Of a stretch of 20,000 nucleotides of DNA, positions 9,901-16,585 are shown in pieces. This DNA is from Actinidia chinensis (lineage: Eukaryota; Streptophyta; Magnoliopsida; Ericales; Actinidiaceae): NCBI GenBank assembly GCA_009663005.1, contig CM018915.1:1-20000 (forward strand). The letters are read 5' to 3'. The position numbers were made by a program, and so were the translations under genes. A model generated the notes under the pieces. It did not search any database and had not been told where the DNA came from. It worked only from the letters and a program-made list of their open reading frames with translations. Within the stretch, counting starts at the first letter, position 1, and each line of letters begins with the position of its first letter.

Positions 9901-12900
9901 TGATAGCTATTCCGTTCATGTCTACTGGTGCACAGCTTGTTGATATGTTTACGAAACCGTTGTTTAAGCCACGGTTAGAGTTGTTATGAAACAAGTTGGG
10001 GAAGTATTAGATAGAGTAGTGGATAGCTTGTAATAAGAGTGTGTTAGATATCACAGTTAACTTCTATGTGTTTTTTCTTGTCATGTTGCATTGGATTGTG
10101 AGTAATGTCTATAACTGCCTTATTGTCACAATATAGGTTCATAGGGTTCATAGGTCCATAATCATGAATTCCCAAATCCCTGGACAAAATATGGGACCAC
10201 ATAATTTCACAAATGTCATGAGCCATCAGCTTTTGCGCTAGACCTTGCCACCATTGTCTGCTTGTTACTCCCTCTTATAGAAGTAGGCCATCTATCATCA
10301 ACTGAGCTAGGTCAGTTTGCATCGTGAAGACTTCCAATCCCAAATGAACACTATTTGAGAACAAAATTCAGTAAACAACATCAAGATGCATTATACAAGT
10401 ATCATGCGTGAAGTGACTGACAATTCCTGTGGAAGATGCAATACCAGGTCTATCGTGAGACAAATATAAAACTTCCCGGTGGATCATCCATCCTAGTAAA
10501 ACTTCCTAGCGATTCGCCAATTATAATAAAACTTCCCGGTGGTCAGCTAACCTATATACACATATATTGCATTATTTGCATATATATGTAGACGCGTGTA
10601 TGTATCTATATAAGCATGGACTGAAATGGGTGTGGATGTAATTGTATATGATGAATTAAATTTCAGCTTCAATAGTTTTGCATAGATGCCGCAGATTTAA
10701 ATGTCTGTTGCTAATATTTTCCTCTTCAAGGATTCAAATATAGAGCCTTATAGCCATATGATGGAGATCAGGTTTGATCGGCGGAGGAAGAAAATCCCAT
10801 GAGTTTTGGGATTTCTGTCATTGTTTTAGGGATGGCTGTTAATTAGGATTTTAATTGAGATTTGATTTTGGTTTCCTAATTGGATAGTTTTCATTTTTTA
10901 TTTTTCTATTTTATTATTGGTTAGTGTAAGGTTTATATATTGTTTAGTGTAAGGATGGTACTGTTAGATTGGATTGAATCTGACATTATTTTCTTCCTAT
11001 GTTCTCTCTTCTCCGTTCATCTCTCTTCTCTCTTTTGTCGCATCCCTGTTTCTTCTCTAGTTCTACACCAGTATAATTCCACATAAATATTAAAGATATC
11101 ACCAATGAAAAATCAGAACAGAATGTAGTTTTGCTTGTACCTGAACAGTATCCGGTAAAAGCTTAAGGTACTGGGGAAATGGACGACAGGAGCAGTAGAA
11201 AGAAGACATTGACAACTTCAAATTTTGAAGAATAGTAAGCCCATTTTTGGTTTTAATAACTGTTATAAACATATAGTTTTAAGACATTCGGAGTGTTGCA
11301 CTTTCTCAACATTTTTTAGAGGACTTGTCGATGTGCATTTTAGTTCAAAAACTATATGGGGTAATTCTGCACATTAACTAAACCACAGGGGTTAAGTATA
11401 TGTTGTTTCTTCCTTTCATACGTTGAGTTGAACTGCACAATTTTGGCTGGATTGACCAAGGCCATGGCATCCTTGGGGCTGCTTAGATATTGATTGGCAC
11501 ACTCCGTGATCTGTCTCTACCTAGATTTTTCTTAAAGCAGTAGTATTGATGTACCAAGTGTTTGTTTCTACGTGTAATTTGACAAGTTTAAAACTATTGC
11601 TTAATATATATAATGTTACACTCTTGTGCAGAAATATGTAGAAATAAAACTATGATGTTGATGACGACTTGTTGAATGACCCAACTAAATGAAATTCCTG
11701 ACTACACCACTAAAAGAAAACTTTAAATTGATACTTCAAGTTTATACCAATACTTGATTAAATGAGGTCCAGAGATCCTCATGCAAAATTCCTACTTAGC
11801 ATCTGTACATCAATCATGTCTCGACCGTTTTTTACACTCCATTGATAAGCTGTATGTTGGGTGTAACAACCAAAAATATTTTGGTCATTCTGTGAGTTTC
11901 TTGTTCAAATAAAGTTGAAACCACTCTCTCTGGTGCAGTGCCTCCTTGGCTAAAAAGAATTACAGAAAGAATGTTTGAGGAAACGTGCCTGTTCCCTTCA
12001 GCAATTAATCATGTGCTCATCAATGAATATTGCCCTAATCAAGGAATAATGGTTAGTTCTGAACCCTTGCGCATTTTGATAATTTCTTCTTCTAATGCCT
12101 TAATTGTTGCTCTCTTCTTGGTGCTGAATGTCTGAGCATAAGAATGAATATTGGTGAATGTCCATTGACCAGCATTATCCCCTGAGAATCTTAAGCTTTT
12201 GAGTTTTCCTTTCTGCTAAATTTCTGTTTCAGTGCTAACAAGGGAGAGGTGGAGAATAGGCTGCAAATAACTTGTTTTCTGATTCATTCATTTGCAGTTT
12301 CTTTTCCTTTGTTACATACGGATTTTGATATTTGTTTTTAGCAGCTTAATGGTTTAACACCGGTCTAGTAATGGTTGTTCATAATGCAGCCACATCAGGA
12401 TGGACCTGCTTATTTTCCAGTAGTAGCAATTCTGTCTCTTGGATCACCTGTTGTTATGGATTTTACACCGCATTCAAGTTTGCAACTGTGCTCGAATGTT
12501 GAGGATAAAACTTCTGATGGAGGAGCTTTTAATACTGAAACTGCAAAATGGTTGAATGGTCACCATCCTTTTTCAGTCCTGTTGATGCCTTGCAGTTTAC
12601 TTATTTTCAAAGATGAGGCATACTCAGGTGGATTACATTTTTGTTCATTTTCACTTTATACAATTCATGACTCTTAAATTTCGCTAAATGTTGAGATCAA
12701 AGTTATGGTATCCAGATTACTTGCATGGCATAAAAGATAGCGAGGTCCAACCATATGATGGGGTAAGATATAAGTGAGTTAAGGTGTTTGAGCAAGTTGA
12801 AAACAATATTTGCTCTATCTGACGTGTGACATTTAAAAAAATTCGACTTGGCTGTCATGTTAAAGGAATTAGCACCGCCTTAAACTCTTTCATCTCCCCG

Positions 12901-13092
12901 TTCTGTTTTCAGGCTGTGAATGTTATTGAAGCTATGAGACATGAGGGCGGAAATCACTCGCTGTCAGGGCTGGAAAAAGCATTTGAAGTGAAGAGAACAG
13001 AAGATGTTAATACTGTACACAGACGAGGAAACAGAGTTTCAATGACATGTCGAGTTGTGTCAAGGGTTCACAAAAAATTGTTCAAGTTCTAG
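1059..13092 (+). CDS. ALKBH6: ALKBH6-type Fe(II)/2-oxoglutarate dioxygenase, seven exons
   Basis: The CDS is join(1059-1166, 1285-1345, 1449-1487, 11939-12051, 12390-12627, 12716-12762, 12913-13092). This gives 786 nt, 261 residues plus TAG, with no internal stop. AlkB-family enzymes oxidatively demethylate nucleic acids using Fe(II) and 2-oxoglutarate; plant ALKBH6 has been linked to RNA m6A and stress responses. Visible residues are the iron-binding H109-x-D111 in PHQDG, the distal iron ligand H190 in YLHG, and the 2-oxoglutarate/substrate motif R243-x5-R249 (RVSMTCR). Other family landmarks are VPTLFYIPDF near the N-terminus, LQNWGGVVHEKGL, INHVLINEY and VVAILSLGSPVVMDF. All introns are GT-AG, and the short introns are 88-338 bp. 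Donors of introns 1 (GTGCTC) and 5 (GTGGAT) are weak but keep the frame. The start is the ATG directly before the conserved N-terminus. The gene looks functional despite the 10.4-kb third intron. Confidence 0.93.
2310..2862. repeat. GACAC-rich dispersed repeat, split by an AT-rich insertion
   Basis: 2310-2480 is rich in GTGTCGGACACC, GGACACGTG and AGGACACACGTGTCC strings. 2766-2862 resumes with GTGTCC-rich sequence ending in a TATGCTTCTTATGAAC-like tail. This fits a dispersed plant repeat type with GTGTC/GACAC tracts, but I cannot assign a class. Between the two halves lies an AT-rich block of tandemly repeated AACAAATAAAAATA units. Minus-strand ORFs across 2092-2619 are chance readings of this repeat. 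Confidence 0.55.
2617..2765. repeat. AACAAATAAAAATA short tandem repeats
   Basis: At least four copies of a unit close to ATAGGTAACAAATAAAAATA begin near 2619, 2644, 2679 and 2717. Spacers of TA-rich sequence vary, giving offsets of about 25, 35 and 38 bp. The tail (TATTTTATTTGTTG) is an inverted partial copy, so the end of the block can fold back. It sits inside the GACAC-rich repeat. Confidence 0.65.
3380..3602. mobile_element. MITE-like element with 16-bp imperfect terminal inverted repeats
   Basis: The left end GGTTTAGTTTACAGAA (3380-3395) matches the reverse complement of the right end TTCTGAAAACTGAACC (3587-3602) at 14 of 16 positions. The 223-bp interior is AT-rich, has repeated TTCTGAAAA/TTTTCAGAAT subterminal motifs and no coding capacity. 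This is the anatomy of a non-autonomous DNA transposon. I see no clear target-site duplication in the flanks, so superfamily and exact ends are unproven. Confidence 0.45.
4500..4610. repeat. Second, diverged GACAC-type repeat copy
   Basis: Strings including GTCCGAGGTGTGTC, GACAGTTGTCGAACACTGG and GTTGGTGCTTCATAGGG resemble the tail of the repeat at 2310-2862, although they are more diverged. Two copies in one intron suggest a multicopy family in this genome. The call rests on motif resemblance only. Confidence 0.3.
5492..5566. repeat. Perfect 15-bp inverted repeat with inner hairpin
   Basis: AAGTTATAAATATGT at 5492-5506 is exactly reverse-complemented at 5552-5566. The 45-bp spacer contains a second inverted pair, ATAGGT and ACCTAT, around 5532-5550. 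A transcript could form a two-level stem-loop. No terminator-like or coding context surrounds it. It may be the core of a small MITE. Confidence 0.6.
5824..5925 (+). mobile_element. tRNA-derived SINE relic
   Basis: TTGGTTTAGTGG (5833-5844) resembles a Pol III A box, and AGTTTGACTCCCAC (about 5877-5890) resembles a B box. Their spacing of roughly 43 bp is typical of tRNA-derived promoters. A T-rich tail (ACTTTTTTTAAG) follows. No tRNA cloverleaf or anticodon arm is recoverable, so this is a SINE head and not a tRNA gene. Confidence 0.5.
6003..6245 (-). pseudogene. RTE-type LINE reverse-transcriptase ORF, 3' end, degraded
   Basis: The minus-strand translation starting near 6216 gives the plant RTE LINE C-terminal signature: M-K-I-L-R-(stop)-I-C-G-K-T near 6202-6174, then DRIRNVNI, followed by DKLRENRLM-(stop)-F-R-H and RRP. 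Both in-frame stops fall where the family has tryptophan, consistent with TGG-to-TGA. Only the last 70-80 codons remain, as expected for a 5'-truncated LINE insertion. The 63-residue plus-strand ORF over it is a shadow. Confidence 0.75.
6294..6361. repeat. GC-rich CGCCTAGG repeat island
   Basis: This block is strongly GC-rich and contains CGCCTAGG, CGCCTAGGCGCTAGG and CCGCCTAGCG, then a TTTTTAGAAC tail, all embedded in AT-rich DNA. CGCCTAGGCG is a perfect palindrome. It resembles a short dispersed plant repeat of GCCTAGGCG type. It lies about 50 bp past the LINE fragment and may share its history, but I cannot show that. Confidence 0.45.
6660..6847 (-). pseudogene. Minus-strand Ty1/copia: C-terminal end of pol (distal to nested insert)
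   Basis: The minus-strand frame reads KHLIKENPIKS, then SEEQLAEVFTKG and, after a frameshift, CKLGMRDIYV. This is the standard ending of a plant copia polyprotein after RNase H. It is the direct continuation of the RNase H fragment at 10056-10345; the two were separated by insertion of the plus-strand copia. No LTR is recognisable to its left, where 6362-6650 is A-rich and unassigned. Confidence 0.75.
6843..6847. repeat. Left target-site duplication (GCTAA) of the nested copia
   Basis: GCTAA directly precedes the 5' LTR. Its partner GTTAA at 10056-10060 directly follows the 3' LTR. They differ by one transition. Removing the element and one copy leaves the reading frame of the interrupted minus-strand RNase H open across the join, which independently supports these boundaries. 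Confidence 0.7.
6848..7007 (+). repeat. 5' LTR of nested copia
   Basis: The 160-bp LTR begins CGTTAGATATAGAG and ends AATCACA immediately before the primer-binding site. The 3' LTR begins TATTAGATAGAG and ends ATATCACA. Both starts are one transition away from the canonical TG. A (TA)n microsatellite of about 30 bp (6931-6962) lies inside and may serve as the TATA region. Confidence 0.75.
7008..7020 (+). other. Primer-binding site, tRNA-iMet type
   Basis: TGGTATCAGAGCC matches the 3' end of plant initiator methionine tRNA as used by most plant copia elements. It abuts the terminal CACA of the 5' LTR with no spacer. Confidence 0.88.
7137..7259 (+). repeat. 31-bp tandem repeats in the copia leader
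   Basis: AGCCTTGTCG begins at 7137, 7168 and 7199, giving a period of exactly 31 bp. A fourth, more diverged unit with CTCGTCAGCGGCTCG follows from 7230. Internal similarity includes GTCGNAAGCTCG or GTCGGAGGCTCG. The array lies between the primer-binding site and gag and has no open frame of note. Related AGCCTTGT words recur near 7310, 7540 and 7572. Confidence 0.7.
7780..9990 (+). pseudogene. Decayed copia gag-pol with protease/integrase deletion
   Basis: Gag (about 7780-8190) reads QLNRCNYAS, AKSIKVYMMAKGG, KVEDARILLRT and PQISSSLVYL, with stops at 7952, 8050, 8098 and 8155 and a frameshift near 7990. Near 8190, GVGNFR passes directly into the integrase C-terminal type sequence ADVTFNETLPYF, in frame. 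Reverse transcriptase follows with NGTWELV, LIAKGYSQTY, LDVKNAFFHGDL and a retained YVDD catalytic motif at 9090-9101. Stops occur at 8683 and 8887, and frameshifts near 8940 and 9050. The connection domain and RNase H (9240-9965) include MRSSVEAEYRAMAH and RTKHIEVDCHI, with stops at 9663 and 9840. Ends after FTKPLFKPRLELL. Confidence 0.88.
10006..10055 (+). repeat. 3' LTR of nested copia, internally deleted
   Basis: This 50-bp remnant shares the start (TTAGATAGAGTAGTGG, then TAATAAGAGT) and the end (TCACA) with the 160-bp 5' LTR, but about 110 bp are missing from the middle. A weak purine tract (AAGTTGGGGAAG) directly precedes it as the polypurine tract. Confidence 0.65.
10056..10345 (-). 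pseudogene. Minus-strand Ty1/copia RNase H fragment (proximal to nested insert)
   Basis: The minus-strand translation from about 10345 reads HDAN-(stop)-PSSVDDRWPTS, then SNKQTMVARSSAKA. After a small deletion it continues MAHDICEIMW and NLYCDNKAVIDITHNPMQHDKKKHIEV up to the insertion point (written here in two parts by motif; residues CDNKA and HIEV are the RNase H landmarks). The order is diagnostic of copia RNase H. The apparent 60-residue ORF ends only because the nested element supplies a stop at 10044-10046. The element's reverse transcriptase is not found to the right, so it is truncated. Confidence 0.8.
10467..10556 (-). repeat. Three 30-bp units with 5S-rRNA-like sequence
   Basis: TAAAACTTCC starts at 10467, 10497 and 10527, a period of exactly 30 bp. 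Units 1 and 3 extend the match to TAAAACTTCCCGGTGG. On the minus strand, 10498-10471 reads TACTAGGATGG then ATGATCC then ACCGGGAAGT, which closely resembles the 3' part of plant 5S rRNA (by my recollection about 23 of 28 bases). There is no full 5S gene, and no internal promoter region is visible. Confidence 0.5.
10561..11938. other. Distal intron 3: AT-rich, possible solo LTR
   Basis: 10800-11070 has LTR-like character: AT-rich sequence, a TTTATATATTG TATA candidate near 10933, duplicated GGTTAGTGTAAGG / GTTTAGTGTAAGG strings, then a long pyrimidine tract (10993-11060) ending CTTCTCTAG. No primer-binding site or second LTR follows, so a solo LTR is possible but unproven. 11070-11938 contains no feature apart from the intron 3 acceptor. 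Confidence 0.3.
11939..13092 (+). CDS. ALKBH6: ALKBH6 exons 4-7 (catalytic 3' part)
   Basis: Exon 4 (11939-12051) follows a TCTGGTGCAG acceptor and ends at the methionine before PHQDG. Exon 5 (12390-12627) carries H109 and D111. Exon 6 (12716-12762) carries H190. Exon 7 (12913-13092) carries the R-x5-R motif and the basic C-terminus KKLFKF followed by TAG. Introns 4, 5 and 6 are 338, 88 and 150 bp. The entire iron and 2-oxoglutarate site lies here, more than 10 kb from the start codon. Immediately past the stop, 13104-13133 duplicates sequence from the end of exon 7. Confidence 0.92.
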
Positions 13093-13442
13093 AATTGCAG
13101 ACTATGTCGAGTTGTGTCAAAGAAAAAATTGTTGTGAATGATCTACATCTCTGGGTCCTATAATATAAATTGACTAAATCATTTGATGTCAGACCCTTGG
13201 TGTGACCAAGAGCCCACATTGTGTGGTACATTTAAAGAATCTATCTCCTCTATCATTATGTGGCAGTTTTTTCTTTAGTGGGCTAAAGAAAAATTTTAAA
13301 GCAATGAATTACTTAAGGCTGCAAACGTTGCAAAGAAAAATTCATCAAGTCGCAGATAAATGGAAACTTAATTTAATACATTCACACTAATCTTTTAACA
13401 AAATATATCAGTCATTATTCTCCTATTCAGTTGTCATCGATG
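13093..13442 (+). other. ALKBH6 3' flank / probable 3'UTR
   Basis: After the TAG stop, 13104-13133 repeats ATGTCGAGTTGTGTCAA and the AAAAAATTGTT that follow it at 13047-13082. No canonical AATAAA is visible close to the stop; TATAATATAAATTG near 13160 is a possible plant-type near-upstream element. The 62-residue ORF at 13202-13390 has no recognisable features and is not called. Confidence 0.4.
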
Positions 13443-14001
13443 CTTTATGATGTAGAACGTGTTGCAAAGGATTTCCTAATTCTTTATGATGTAGAATATG
13501 TTGCGAAGGATTTTCTAGAGCAATTAGGAATACAAAATTCAAAGAAATAAACATTGATTCGTCAATTATGGAATTTTTACTTTTTGCAATGGCATGTGTT
13601 AGGCATCATTGTTTTATCAACTTTCTATTATTTTCTAGTTTCCAAATTTGTTGTGATTTTAATTTTCCTGTTCTTGTATTTTCTCTTGTTTAGGCCTAGT
13701 TTTCTCCACGACTCCACTCTTTTTAGGTTATGTTTTTGTCATCTTTACGTCCCTTTTCTAGTGATTGTGCTTGTACTATCATTTTACCATTTTAAAAATG
13801 TTTTTATTTTGCCAAAAAAATAAATCATGTTCTTTGTTTTCTTTGATTACCATAGAATTGCCTAATATGATTCCTTCAATAATTATGATTTATACTAGTA
13901 TAAATGGGGATGTAACCCTAAAGGCAAGATCATATTTTTACATCAATAAAATTTGATAGCTAGATCGATATCTAATTCTTGTGTGATATTCTGTTGCATC
14001 A
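13433..14001 (+). repeat. Probable 5' LTR of a third, plus-strand LTR retrotransposon
   Basis: The right part has LTR order: TATAAAT (13899-13905), GGGGATGTAACCCTAA at the likely transcript start, AATAAA (13945-13950), a U5-like AT-rich stretch and a terminal GCATCA just before a primer-binding site at 14004. The left boundary is a guess, because no clear TG start or target duplication is visible. The plus-strand ORFs at 13554-13956 are hydrophobic AT-rich chance frames. Confidence 0.5.
13443..13520 (+). repeat. Two 39-bp direct repeats
   Basis: CTTTATGATGTAGAACGTG (13443) and CTTTATGATGTAGAATATG (13482) begin two adjacent 39-bp copies that continue as TTGCAAAGGATTTCCTA and TTGCGAAGGATTTTCTA. 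They lie in the probable U3 of the LTR that ends at 14001. Confidence 0.75.
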
Positions 14002-14003
14002 AG

Positions 14004-14015
14004 TGGTATCAAAAC
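14004..14015 (+). other. Primer-binding-site-like TGGTATCAAAAC
   Basis: It matches the tRNA-iMet primer site TGGTATCAGAGC at 10 of 12 positions and lies 2 bp past the proposed LTR end. An ATG opens a gag-like frame 18 bp later. Confidence 0.6.
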
Positions 14016-14033
14016 TAGGATTCGCCTGACTTA

Positions 14034-14840
14034 ATGACACAAAACGACGCAGAGCATACAAACCCAATTGATAATGATTGTAGGGATGGTGCTTTGTGGG
14101 AAATGATGAGATAACAGCAGCAGTTGAACAAGATCCGTGAATTGTATGTTGGGTTGAAACTCAACACCAACAATAGGCCACCAGCTGTTGACCAGATTTA
14201 TGCCGATGAAGTTGCCCAGGGCTTGTTGACCAAGATAGAGTATGCGCCAGAGGTTTTGGCCGATGCGACTCTGTTCAAAATGCTTTGAGATGTCGTCATC
14301 GTTACCCCTTCTAGCAGTGAGGAATCTGAGCGAGAAGTTGATGATGATTACACGGACAGTCAACCGCGGAGACAACAAAAATGGATCGGTGATTACCGGT
14401 TGAGGCATCCTTCAAATCAATGGAAATATGCACATTGAAGCTGTTCGTTTTTGTAATGAAACATTTTTTGAAGAAGTTAAAAGAAAAGTGGGGAAATAAA
14501 GGGAAAAGGGAATGAAGAAGTTGAGAAAAATATTGAAAAAATAAAAGAAGAAAACAAAGTGGAATGAAAAATGGCAAAAATAGAAGTTGAAGGAAAATTT
14601 TAAAAAGAAACTGAAAAGGAAAAAAAAATGCATTTTTGAAAGATTGTGAAAAGGACAAAATCTTGAAAGAAGTTGAAGATCTCCCAAAGAAAGAAGAATG
14701 GTCAAAATCCAAAATTTTCAAGTAGTCAACGTTTTGTGGAGAATTTATTTTTGATACAGGATGGACAAGCATGGAACAATTTTTTGAGGCACAAGATCAA
14801 GCAAAAGAAAAGTTCTAGAAGATTGGACAATTAGAAGAAA
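14034..14840 (+). pseudogene. Decayed gag-like ORF, probably Ty3/gypsy
   Basis: The frame opening MTQNDAEHTNP reads to SEEVDDD-like acidic sequence and an R/Q-rich segment QPRRQQKW. After a shift near 14400 it reads INGNMHIEA, which resembles the gag motif FNGNLHIE.FLDW of plant Ty3/gypsy elements. From 14455 to 14830 the plus strand is strongly purine-rich and encodes E/K-rich sequence (KEVEDLPKKEEWSK) with scattered stops. Protease, RT and integrase are absent. The phenylalanine-rich minus-strand ORFs over 14311-14772 are shadows of the purine bias. Confidence 0.5.
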
Positions 14841-14879
14841 GTGTAGGTTCGATCGGCACAAATTCAAGTGAAAAAAATG

Positions 14880-15640
14880 TTAGAAAATGTGTGTTATTTT
14901 TGTTTGAAAAAACAGAAAGTTTGAATAACTTAAACATAACTTTATTAAGGAACAGAATTTAAATTTAGCTGAGGTCTGAATTAAATTTAATATTCTTAAA
15001 TCGTTGACGATCCGCACTTGGTATTTGCGGATTATGTCGTATGACTCTCAGGATACAACAGTTTCGATTTTTGGATAGTAGTACTCCAAATTAGAAGATC
15101 ACGTCGATGTTTCAAGTGTCTCCTCTCTCTCAAATGGAAACTAGAGAACGATGGATGCTCCTAGAACTTCTAACTCTTACTTGTAATGATTTTTGAATGA
15201 ATGAAGAATGGTGGTGCAATTTATAGAAGTCTTTGCACCTTTCTAGAGGGTCACTCCTCTTTGAAGAGGCACCCATTCGGCCCAAATTGCACCCATTCAA
15301 CTAAATAGCTACGCACAGGGACATTTCTGCATAAATTAAAAGGTGTGCGCCTGTTCGCGTATTAAAGAAAAAAATTCCGAAAATAAATCGTAATTCCGCT
15401 TCATTCAAATTCGAAACAGTGTTACCGTTCTCAAAAAGAAAGTTAATTCCGAGAAAGAAAGTGTAATTTCTAACTTTAAAAATTAAAATAATTTTCTCCA
15501 AAAAAATAATATTCACGTTGGTCAAACACCCTTAGGCTAATGGATCAAAACCCACTTTATATATAATTTCTCCTCTTCAAAAACTTGAGGTGCCTAAGGC
15601 CCAATTTAAAGAAGGCTTTATATACTCACTAATTCTTTTT
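14880..15640 (-). repeat. Probable minus-strand LTR relic
   Basis: Read on the minus strand, the block has U3-like AT-rich sequence with GGGCCTTAGGCACCTCAAG near 15600, then GAATGGGTGC twice (15281-15300 region), a CTTCTATAAATTGCACC TATA segment at about 15213-15229, and downstream AT-rich sequence with GCGGATCGTCAACG (15003-15016). This order suggests a retrotransposon LTR. No matching second LTR, PBS or coding region is visible, so it may be solo. The 74-residue minus-strand ORF at 15301-15525 is not considered a gene. Confidence 0.35.
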
Positions 15641-15700
15641 TATTTTTTCAATATGAGACAACTTTATCTATTCACAATTTTTTTCTTTTTATTGAAACTT

Positions 15701-15732
<32 letters not shown>

Positions 15733-16585
15733 ACTTAGTTTTTGACAAATGAATACACTAAATTCATCTACACATTTAAGAAAATATGAATCAATCATAG
15801 TTCATCTAATTTAGTGTATGGAACTTAATTAAATTTAATCCCAAAATGTGTTCACAACACATTGTAAAAAAATCAAACTTCTTACATAAAAGATTGAAGA
15901 GCATATTGAAGAAGATGAGGATCAAGTCAAGCACAAGTATGGATATCGAGTGCAAAGAAAATTATTGCATTTAAAAGCATTGGAAGATCTCAAGATCAAG
16001 ATATATGGAGCGATGGGTCAACACTTTCATCAAAAATGAGGAGCAAAGAAAATTTCAAATAAAGAGGAGGGGGTGTTTGAAATTGTAATTTGAAGTTGGT
16101 CAGAAAATTGACTGTTTGCAATCACAAATGAACCCATAACAATATCATTTACAATAATAATCGAATCAGTATTTATTTATCAAAGGAGGTTATGCTCGTT
16201 GGAAAGCAGACGAGCAGTGGCTAGCGGTTGTTGATAATATATAGAGGTTACAATAACATGCATGAGACGTAGATATCTATCTCAATCATATGAGGGGTAA
16301 TTAACAAAAATAAAAACCCAACAATTAATATATTGGAAAAGTAGATAAATCAATAAATAGCAATTGCAAAAATTCAATGACAAATATCGTAAAGGGTTGT
16401 TGATACGTGTAGCCGCAGGAAGGCAGGAAGGCATTATCGGCCATTGATTACAACAATTAGCTACATGTATATGTTGTAGTGTTCCACCCCCTTACATACA
16501 CATACTGATCTTTTTAACATGCACATATATATATATATGTATATATATATGCATGATACGGATCCGATGGAGAGTAGTAATTAAT
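15641..16585. other. Intergenic spacer and SKS 3' flank
   Basis: 15890-16045 on the plus strand keeps an open E/K-rich frame (EEHIEEDEDQVKHKY, then a stop after about 45 more codons). It is followed by a purine tract AAATAAAGAGGAGGGGG (16057-16073) and TGTTTGAAATTG, which looks like a polypurine tract plus LTR start. No matching LTR was found. The SKS 3' flank contains a near-palindromic (AT)n tract at 16523-16553. No clear AATAAA for the SKS gene is visible. Confidence 0.35.

Larger units (their letters stand above)
6848..10055 (+). mobile_element. Nested, internally deleted Ty1/copia LTR retrotransposon
   Basis: The element consists of a 5' LTR (6848-7007), an iMet-type primer-binding site (7008-7019), an untranslated leader with 31-bp repeats, a decayed gag fused by deletion to the integrase C-terminus, reverse transcriptase, RNase H and a 50-bp deleted 3' LTR (10006-10055). 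It sits in a minus-strand copia with a GCTAA/GTTAA target duplication. The order RT then RNase H at the 3' end, plus the PBS type, identify copia. Protease and most of integrase are missing and numerous stops are present, so it is non-autonomous and dead. It lies sense to ALKBH6 inside intron 3. Confidence 0.88.
1488..11938 (+). other. 10,451-bp ALKBH6 intron 3 packed with transposon relics
   Basis: The boundaries are GTAAGT at 1488 and GGTGCAG ending at 11938, and the flanking codon halves join in frame. 1488-2300, 2870-3380, 3603-4500 and 4620-5490 are AT-rich and contain no ORF or family I can name. 5150-5330 resembles the common plant repeat type with tracts such as TTTATCCTCATGTAGTTT, but I cannot classify it. 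Named elements inside the intron are listed separately. 7001-10060 is the retrotransposon core. Confidence 0.85.

Noticed and set aside
10467..10556. CRISPR-like array (30-bp period, three units)
   Set aside because: The units share only their first 10-16 bases, there are no separate spacers, and the context is a plant intron.
14311..14772. 153- and 97-residue minus-strand ORFs rich in Phe and Leu
   Set aside because: They are the complement of a purine-rich plus-strand tract in a decayed gag; the composition explains both openness and hydrophobicity.
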